NCBI GenBank assembly: GCA_963971305.1
Contig: OZ020305.1
Location: 12,061,001 to 12,125,000, forward strand
DNA length: 64,000 bases
From: Arcuatula senhousia
Taxonomy: Eukaryota; Mollusca; Bivalvia; Mytilida; Mytilidae
Reading direction: 5' to 3'
Shown here: piece by piece, positions 55,885-64,000 of the stretch
Layout of the letters: each line of letters opens with the position of its first letter
How positions within the stretch are numbered: position 1 is the first letter of the stretch
The notes under the pieces: model-generated
What the model saw: the letters and a program-made list of their open reading frames with translations, nothing else
What the model was told of the DNA's origin: nothing
Database searches by the model: none
Position numbers and translations under genes: made by a program

Positions 55885-56650
55885 AAATTTGCTGATGTAA
55901 CTCTAATGTACTCCCCACATGCTCTGGAATAGCGAATCAATTGTGATACGTAAACTCCATATGCTGGAGCGGACGGAATGTTGCTACACAGAAAGGGAAA
56001 GTTAACTATTGGAAAGTTGAAGTCATCACGTTTGTCATAGAGCTTTGTACAAAGCCTTTCTTGTGTGTCAATTTCGAGAAATAGATCCAGATATGAAGCG
56101 GACCTCCTAGAATCTGTAGTGTCCTTTATCTCAAGTTCCTTCGGATATATGAGATGTAAATAGTCACCAAATCGAGGATTGTTTAGTGAAAGGACATCAT
56201 CAATGTAACGAAATGTGAGATTGAAGGATAAAGCAAGTTTGCGGTCCTTTTTGTCTAGAAGTGATTGTAAGAAGTCCGCTTCATATGAATGAAGAAACAA
56301 ATCGGCAAGCAATGGTGCACAATTTTTGCCCATTGGGATACCTATTGTTTGCTGAAAAACACGTCCACCAAACTGTACAAATATGTTGTCGATTAGAAAG
56401 TTGAGCATTTCTATTATTTGATCTTCTGTAAATTTGTATATGCATATTTCAAGGAGTAACCTCTCATCAGCAGCACTTGAAACAAGCATTGGAAGGTCAA
56501 AAACCAAAAGTATTGAACGAAGACTCAAAACCAACATAGTGCAAATGAAGGCCAAATCCAGCACCGAGGATATCGACCATTTGAAGTACAAGGAAAGAAA
56601 CCCAGTGTTTTATACAATGTTGAATTTTGCAATCGGAAATTTCAATGACA
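55885..56650 (-). pseudogene. Penelope-like reverse transcriptase fragment (copy B)
   Basis: A 245-codon minus-strand frame carries RT landmarks of Penelope-like elements: MLNFLIDNIFVQFGGRVFQQ, IPMGKNCAPLLADLFLHSYE, the catalytic FRYIDDVLSLN and SASYLDLFLEID. The C-terminus stops abruptly at RACGEY and runs into the neighbouring repeat, so the GIY-YIG endonuclease region is missing, and the 5' RT part is also incomplete. Confidence 0.8.
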
Positions 56651-56657
56651 GAAAATA

Positions 56658-57612
56658 ACACTTCGGGCTCAGTGAATATTTGTTTTTCAAAAGTCAATAA
56701 CACTGCACATTTACCTCAACAAAAGACAGTAATTGTTTTATTCTATTATCCAATATCTGACAAAAATATGCATTTAGAGTGTTAATTTTTTTTTTAACCA
56801 AACAGAAAAAGACTGTTACGACGTCATCACCTTTCCCGCCATTTTTTAGTTGAATATCACTTTGCCAGGTGAATATACTTTTTCATGTTTTTATTCAGTT
56901 AGTTGATTATAATGAAATATGTTAAAGAATTATGTATATTATAGAATAATATACAATTACTGTTTTGTTGAGGTAAATGTGCAGTGTTATTGACTTTTGA
57001 AAAACAGATATTCTAAAGTCAATAACACTCACATTTATCGAAACAAAAGACAGTAATTGTTTTATTCCTTTATCCCAAATCTGACAAAAATATGCATGTG
57101 AAGTGTTAAAAAAAAGGACCAAACAGAAACATACTGTAACGACGTCATCACCTTTCCCGCCATTTTTTAGGTGAATATCACTTTGCCAGATGAATATCCT
57201 TTTTTATTCACTTAGTTGATAATAATGAAATATATTAAAGAATTATTTATATTATAGAATAATATACAATTACTGTTTTGTTGAGGTAAATGTGCAGTGT
57301 TATTGACTTTTGAAGAACAGATATTCACTGAGCCCGAAGGGCGAGGTGAATATCTTTAGTTATTCTAAAGTCAATAACACTCACATTTATCGAAACAAAA
57401 GACAGTAATTGTTTTATTCCTTTATCCCAAATCTGACAAAAAATATGCATGTGAAGTGTTAAAAAAAGGACCAAACAGAAACATACTGTAACGACGTCAT
57501 CACCTTTCCCGCCATTTTTTAGGTGAATATCACTTTGCCAGATGAATATCCTTTTTTATTCACTTAGTTGATTATAATGAAATATATTAAAGAATTATTT
57601 ATATTATAGAAT
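56658..57612. mobile_element. Array of foldback MITEs inserted in copy B
   Basis: About three units with 352-bp period (ttctaaagtcaataacactc at 57011 and 57363). Each unit is itself an inverted repeat, from cttcgggctcagtgaatat to its complement, with gcacatttacctcaacaaaa/ttttgttgaggtaaatgtgc arms. Copy A shows the uninterrupted site at about 27675. Confidence 0.7.
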
Positions 57613-57889
57613 AATAAAATTTATTCGTAAATATAGGTGTCTTTTTTCAACAATCATCAACATTTTGTTTCTATGACTAAAATATGTTTAATAGGCTGTT
57701 TTTTTTGTAGATTTTAAACAACAACAACAACATTTTTTGCAACGATAAGACGCAAAAGAGTTCAGACGTGGTTTAACGAAGAGCAAAGGTAAGATGCGTT
57801 TGTAATAAAAGGTCAAACTTAGCTTTTAAAGGGATACCATAAAAATGGTTCAAAGTTTAAAAGGATTGACAACAGATATACTCAGTTTT

Positions 57890-58173
57890 GTACAGACCAT
57901 TTGATTTTCTGGGGAGTGGGGAACTGGGATTTTAAAAAAAGTGTTCTGGCTCTGATTTTCGGCAAAAAAATAGTCTGGCCAGCTTATAGGGCGAAAATAA
58001 AAATAACTGGTCCTCATTTTGCGTATAAGAAAAAAAGAGATTTTCTGAACAAAATTTTCTAGCATTGGTTGTATGGGAAAAAAATAAGGTGACCCGCGCA
58101 GCGGTCGGAAAAAAATTCCCGGCTCGGGTGAAAATCCCAGCCTCACTCCAAGAAATACAATTGGTCGGTGCCT
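57890..58173. mobile_element. MITE of the GACCATTT-end family (copy B)
   Basis: Counterpart of 27948-28216, with a more decayed right end (aaatacaattggtcggtgcc). Confidence 0.65.
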
Positions 58174-58194
58174 TATCTGTGCTAAAACATTTAC

Positions 58195-59385
58195 CTGCAA
58201 AAAATATGGAGCCAATCAGTTACATCGTAGACGATGGACCAACGACCGAGAAACTTACTCGTGTACTAGATGCACCAAGACTTACGAGACAGGAGAGTTT
58301 ACAAGGTCACATGATTTGTTACTTAATGGGTTACGAGTGTACTCAATGCAACCAGGCTATTTCCGCCATTTAGAGTTACATCAGCAAAGAAATGGACAAA
58401 TAAGAGCAGGTCAACCGTTAAATAACTCAGACGATGGAAAATACATGCAAGAATACTAAGCTGTACAGCTCTACGAGAAAGCAAGTGTACAAAGAGAACC
58501 ATGTGGTATTAAAGAACTCAGACGATTTCAGGTGATACGTGTATCTCAGGAATATCAATCATCGTTTTTTTTCCTAATAACTGTTTAAATGGAATCATTA
58601 ATAAAGGACCGTAAGCTGATTAGAAGATTAACCTTTACCATCAGGACGATCATTATGAAGTCATCACTAGCTGTAGCCATTTTTGAAAGGTTTCTATTGC
58701 CAGATGTGTAAACAAGTATATGAATGATCATTTAGAAACATGCAAATAACAAAGCCTGCATCATTTGAAAAAAAAATAACACGAGCCCTGTGATCATCTG
58801 TAGCCAATATGACAGAAACTTTAGAGAAAAAGAGTGCTTTTAACTTCAATTAGAACAGACAAGGAAATGTAAACACGTAATACAAGTGTAAAGACTGTTG
58901 CCATACCGTCAACAAGGAACGATTGAAAAGCGATTATGTATGTGGTGACATGTATGCTGTCAATCGTGTAAATGATACTGTGATCCAGACCATCAGTGTT
59001 AAATCATACCCATAGTTGTCAAGGAACCTTCTACATGTTCTAAGGAGCAAACTTACATCTTCTTTATTTCGAATGCACCCACGACGTCTCGAAGATTGTG
59101 AAGGATGGCGACCTGACACCAACGGACGGTAATGTAATGGCAGTAAATGGGGAGCCAATGAACATCAGCCAAACTGTGTTATTCATAAAGTCTGTACCGT
59201 CCGTATGGAAAAACAAGTAAGTTAAGACAGTATCTGAAAAAACTGAATCTAATGACCTTTAAAGGATCCAGCACCACCAATGACTTTTCTGGACACAAAA
59301 ACAACGTCACCACTATTTGCCATTATTTAAAAGGATACGATTCCATCCCCAATACATATTTGACCATGAAGTCAAAAATACGTAC
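58195..59385 (+). pseudogene. Polinton-type DNA polymerase B relic, N-terminal part (copy B)
   Basis: Counterpart of 28240-29795 with an internal deletion: text equivalent to 28470-28830 is missing (58420-58435). The zinc segment and LKGYDS box remain. Confidence 0.6.
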
Positions 59386-61931
59386 GTACATACATACATA
59401 TCCTCTCTTGGTCTTCAAGGACCCGAAAGACCGTTGAGTATTCTACGCCACCCAAGTCTGTCACTTACTGTTTTTTCTGCTCTCTGTCATGTTTTCCATC
59501 CTATTTCATTCCTCTCTTTTTCATCAGTTCGTTTCCAGATGTTCCTTGGTCTTCCAGCTTTTCTTTTACTTTCAGGTGTTCATGCAGGTTGGTGCTATCT
59601 TGATGTTACTGTTATATTCTCTACGTAGAATGTAACCTATATATCTCCATCTTAGCACTTTGATCATATGGGACAGTAGTGTGGTCTTGGTGAAGGTGTA
59701 CAGATCGATGTTTGAGATCTTCTCAGGCCAATGTATCTTCAATATCTTACGTAGGCATTTACGTTAGAATGTGTCAAACCTCTCTTCGTCTTTTTTCGTT
59801 GTTGTCAATAGCTCTGCGCAGTAGAGCAGTACAGAAATTACGTTTGCATTAAAAATAGCAATTGAGTTTTGGTATTTCCATACCTGAGTTACGGCATAGT
59901 ACGCAGATCTTGCTAGCCCCAGTCTCCTTGTTATGTCTCTTTCGGTACCACCATTTTGTCCATGGTTGTTCCTAAGTATAGAAAGGAGTCTGTATCTTCC
60001 ACCTCAGTGTTGTTTATTCTGACTTTAAGCTGGTTCTTACAGTTCATTCTCATTGTCATTGCTTTCTTGGCATTTATGTTGAGTCAAGTGTATTTTCAAC
60101 ATTATGTTACCTGATCGTTTTCTCTTGCAAGTCAGTGAATCTACTTGCTAATAGGTCAATGTCATCAGCATAGTCTAGGTCTTTAAGTCTGGTGGTAAAC
60201 TTCCATCTGATGCCTCTGCTCTTGTTGTTGGTGTTCCACATTATCCAGACAATGATGATGACGAAGAGAAAGCCTGACATAATACGACCTTGCTGCACAC
60301 CAGTTTTTACTTCGAACCACTTAGATGTTTTACCGCTTTCAAGGACACAGCCTTTGCTACCCATGTATATGTTCTTAAAGATGTTAACATATATATCAGG
60401 AACACCATAGGGTCTTAAAAGTTCCCACATTCTTTCATGTATGATGCTATCGAATGCTGTCTTAAAATCTAATTTAAGTATAATGGTGCATTCCAATCTT
60501 GGAATTGTTTCATGATGTTACGTAAAATAAAGACTTGCTCAGTTGTTCCATGGCCACTTCGAAAGGCTGCTTGTTCGTCTCTGAGTTGTTGTTTTACTCT
60601 GTCTGTCATACGCATACGATCAATAATAATTCTCAAGAAAATCTAAGATGGAACAGATAAGAGAGATATGCCCCTCTCGCATAATGTCAAGTCACCTTTC
60701 TTGTGAATTTTAACAATCAATGATCGCTTCCAATCAGTTGGGACTTTCTGTTAGTCAATTATTCTAATAAAGAGGGAGAGCAGGCATTTAGTCGATGTGC
60801 CAATGCTTTCTTTCAATAGTTCTGGATTGATGTTGTCAATATGGTTTTTTTTTATTTTAAGGTTCTGTATTGATTTGGTGATTTCACTAATTTTAATATT
60901 TCCAGTGTTTATTGTTTCGATGGTGTGGTTGTTTTCTATATTGCAATTGGCTGGAATTACGGTGTCCACGGCTTTGACATTCAGGACTTCCTCAAAATGC
61001 TCTCTCAGTCTATCTAAAACTTCTTCTTCTTGCATAAGTAGTTTTCCCTCTTTTGACTTCATACCCCAGGTGTTCTTTCTTCTGTTATTCTTTATTTCCC
61101 TTGTAAACTTTTGTCGCTAAGTCTGTTTTGAGATGCCGCCTCTTCTGCTTTGCTGGCTAATTCTTCATACCATTTTCTTTTATCTGCCCTTGCTTATTTT
61201 TCTTCTTAATCTTTTGCCTATAACGGCCTCTCTTCATCTCTTTGATTCTAGCTGGGTTTTTATTATTTATTTTTTTCTTTTATTTTCCTTCGTTCTTAGA
61301 TAGCAGTGCAAGTTATGTCTTGGATCCTCTTTTTATATTTCCTTGTACCCAGTATCTTATCTGCGCTTTCGATGTACACTTGTGATACCGTTTCCCGATG
61401 CTCGTCGATGATATCATTTTCTTCAGGAAGCTTTTGTAATCTTTTCTTAAGATCGATTTGGAAGGTTGAACAAATTGTTGGATTCTTCAGTTTTTCAAAG
61501 TTATAGGCTGTTCTAGTTTACTTTCTTTGTTTAACATTTCTATCTAGTCTAAGTCTTACTTTTCAGACTACAAGATGATGGTCACTATTTGCGTCTGACC
61601 CACGCATTGTTCTTACGTCTAGCAAAGAACCTTTGTACCTTCCATTTATCATACCATGGTCTATTTGGTTCTTGTCTCTGCAATTTGGCGATTCCAAAGT
61701 AAATTTATGTATATCCCTATGCTTGAAGTGGGTTCCACCGAATACAATATAGTTTAAAGCATATAACTGCTAGTCTTAAACTATTTTCGTTCATGATGCC
61801 AATTTTCCCAGCCTTCGTTTGATGACCCAATTGCAATCTTTGCATTTGAATCACCCATGATGATGATCATGTCATGCTTTGGAATGGTGTCTAATTCCTA
61901 ATAAAGTTTTTCATAAAAGGCATCCTTTTCA
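59386..61931 (-). pseudogene. RTE-like LINE, 3' part (copy B)
   Basis: Counterpart of the copy A LINE without the hammerhead insertion. KLDFKTAFDS (near 60475), GVQQGRIMSGFLF and DYADD (near 60175) are in one 129-codon frame, so this copy is slightly better preserved over the RT. The left end shows a tacgtacatacatacat tail. It breaks at 61931 at a Penelope-like insertion. Confidence 0.75.
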
Positions 61932-63294
61932 CAAAAATTCGTACAAAGAAAGGTATATAGCTGGATCTTCATCATGTTCAACCACAGAGCTGTCCGTTCA
62001 TTTAACTAAAATCTTGTCTGCTGTCAAAGAAGGTCAACAAGCATACTGCGACACTATTTATAATCGTTGTGGAATTAACCATATGTGGATTTTGAAGAAC
62101 TCAAAAGATTTGTTAGATCATTTTAAATCTAGATCATTTTCTGAGATTCACTCTTTGAAAACGTTCGATTTTATACACTACCTTGCCACACGAAAAACTA
62201 AAATGTCGCCTGAAAAACTTCTCGAAAAGCCTTTTCAAACTATAGGAATTTTGTTGTTTTGGGTTATAATTCTACATTCTTTTCCAAAACATCTTTCAAA
62301 GATAAAATTTGTTACACACTGGAACAAGTTTGCAGTATGCTTGATTTCCTCATTGACAACATATTTGTCACCTTCGGAGGAGAGATTTTTCAACAACAAA
62401 TCGACATTCCAATGGGCACAAACTGTGCTCCTCTCCTCACCGATTTGTTTTTATACTCTTACGGGACTGAATTTCTTCAGGGACTCGTAAAGAACAAGAA
62501 GATGAAAGAGGCAAGGTCATTTAATCTTACATTCAGACATATTGATGATGTCCTTTCTGTCAATAACTCTTCATTTGGTAGATGGATTCCTTCAATATAT
62601 CCTCCGGAATTGGAGATTAAAGAGACCACCGAATCAAATTGCTTCACGTCTTTCTTGGATTTGTACCTCGAATTTGACCCAGGTGGTCATCTCAGTACAA
62701 AATTTACGATAAGAGAGACGATTTTGATTTTCAAATTATTAATTTTCCTAATCTACAGAGCAATATACCTACTTCCCCTGCATACGGTGTTTATATTTCA
62801 CAACTTATTCGATATGCCAGAGCTGCACACATTTCACAGATTTTTTGATCAGACACCGATTTCTTCGTGACCGACTTTTGGAGCAGGGCTATAACATGTA
62901 TACGAAAATACGTCTCATACGACCACTAAAAAAATTCTTTCTTCGTTATCAGCCACTAATAGAAAAGTTCAAAATTGAGTTAAAAGATATGGTGGTTAAT
63001 TGTTTTAATTAGTGTTTGACTGGTCTGCTGTACTGAGATGATCACCTCATTATCCCTATTGTGTCTCACAACTATGTTGTGTTCTATGGTCATTACCGGA
63101 TCCTAAGATCGCAATGGAAGAGGGAGGTTTGGCGCCATAAAACCTGGTTTAACCCACCATTTCGTTTGAAATGCCTATACCAAGTCAGGACCATTACGAT
63201 CCACCAATTCTCCGGTGTGACTGGTTAGTTTTTGTCATTTTCTCTGGACTATGAGATTGATCATTCAAGTTCGGTAGTTTTGTTATTACCTTTA
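61932..63294 (+). pseudogene. Penelope-like element inserted in the LINE (copy B)
   Basis: The frames read YIAGSSSCSTTELSVHLTKI and MWILKNSKDLLDHFKSRSFS upstream and, in another frame, MLDFLIDNIFVTFGG, IPMGTNCAPLLTDLFLYSY and FRHIDDVLSVNN, then TSFLDLYLEFD. It is 5'-truncated, frameshifted and lacks a clear GIY-YIG part. tttca on both sides (61927-61931, 63295-63299) is a 5-bp target duplication, and copy A has the empty site near 32465. The 3' end ttattaccttta matches the orphan end at 5994. Confidence 0.8.
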
Positions 63295-63745
63295 TTTCAT
63301 CTTCATCAGAATAATTTGTTGGGCTTTAAACTTGCATGATTGTAAGTTTAACATGCATGGAAAAGGACCGTGCGTTGAGGATCCTATCACTATCCGTTTT
63401 TTTAGGCTGGCCTTGCTTTCCATGTGAAGTATGAGACCTACTTCATGATGGTGTGTGCTATTATTCCCTGAATATAATATTATATCACCAGTTGATATTT
63501 TCACTTTTTGAACCTCTGTCCATCGTATCGTATTAATTCACATGATGTTGATCTTATATTTCTCAAACTCCTTGCATGACATTAGCCGTTTTGCCTGTTT
63601 GTTACATAGTTCTCACATTCCAACATCCTAATCTTAGATGGTTCTTAGGAGTGGTTAAGGATGGTTTCTGTAACTTCTGACCTATGGCTTCCTCGTGGCT
63701 TTCACCAGGTGTCTTTATATGCTCAGGTTCCCAGTGTAAGTGTGC
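63295..63745 (-). pseudogene. RTE-like LINE, 5' part (copy B)
   Basis: Counterpart of 32465-32930: the endonuclease start and 5' end of the LINE, more decayed than in copy A. Confidence 0.65.
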
Positions 63746-64000
63746 CTCATTAACAAAAGATAATCATAAACGACACTAAGAATATGTCCGTGACGATTCG
63801 AAACTGTAACATACGAATGCTTGACGCAATTAACTGCCTACCTACAGCCTTGGCAAAACTTCGAAAAATGTTTGGATTCAATGAAATCCACAAAGGATAC
63901 TTTCCACATCTGTTTAACAGAAAGGAAAACCAGAACGTCCGACTTGAGACCCTTCCAGACATCCACTACTATAACATCCAATGGCATGAAGGCAGAAGAT
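63746..64000 (+). pseudogene. Polinton-type DNA polymerase B relic, middle part (copy B, cut by window edge)
   Basis: Counterpart of 32935-33180; the FGFNEIHKGYFPHLFN stretch is present near 63870-63920. Continues past the window. Confidence 0.65.

Larger units (their letters stand above)
38141..64000. repeat. Copy B of the ~30-kb direct duplication (incomplete)
   Basis: Same order as copy A from 7859. The final 40 bases of the window match 33141-33180, so copy B continues past the edge. Confidence 0.85.

Overview
The window looks like nuclear DNA of a bivalve mollusc, most probably a mytilid mussel. It is AT-rich and intron-bearing, with sparse coding sequence and a very heavy load of small inverted-repeat elements, tRNA-derived SINE-like units, Penelope-like and RTE-like retroelements, a Polinton-type polymerase relic and a Helitron-like insertion. 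Several dispersed repeats (for example 24330-24860 and 25975-26480) resemble repeats I associate with Mytilus. No bacterial features, rRNA or intact functional tRNA genes were seen.

Layout. Positions 1-7150 hold part of a minus-strand gene for a SURP-domain, RS-rich splicing factor. Its exons at 4216-4524, 3083-3118 (microexon) and 2799-2928 join in frame, and RS-rich exons probably lie at 1865-1972 and 290-390. Its introns and flank carry several MITEs with readable target-site duplications. From 7859 a unit of about 30.28 kb begins; it restarts at about 38141 and runs in the same order to the right edge, so copy A is 7859-38140 and copy B is 38141-64000 (incomplete). The last bases of the window match 33141-33180, so copy B is cut by the window edge.

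Each copy carries one intronless coding gene for a RING-less TRIM-like protein: two B-boxes, a coiled coil and an NHL-like beta-propeller (562 aa in A, 559 aa in B). The B-box and coiled-coil halves are almost identical, while the propellers differ at about 47 positions. The rest of each copy is nested mobile DNA: a Polinton-type protein-primed DNA polymerase relic split by an RTE-like LINE that is itself interrupted, by a hammerhead-bearing fragment in copy A and by a Penelope-like element in copy B. Because the copies are so similar, each serves as an empty-site control for the other. This shows a Helitron-like insertion (B, 43176-44437), a Penelope-like insertion (B, 61932-63294), a 1.7 kb tandem-repeat element (B, 53692-55396), a foldback array (B, 56658-57612), and a 3.8 kb inverted-repeat-bearing insertion (A, 18782-22603).

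Main caution: two adjacent, slightly diverged copies can be a real tandem duplication or two haplotypes placed side by side during assembly of a heterozygous bivalve genome. Only read depth or spanning long reads can decide. All identity statements here come from reading by eye, not from computed alignments.
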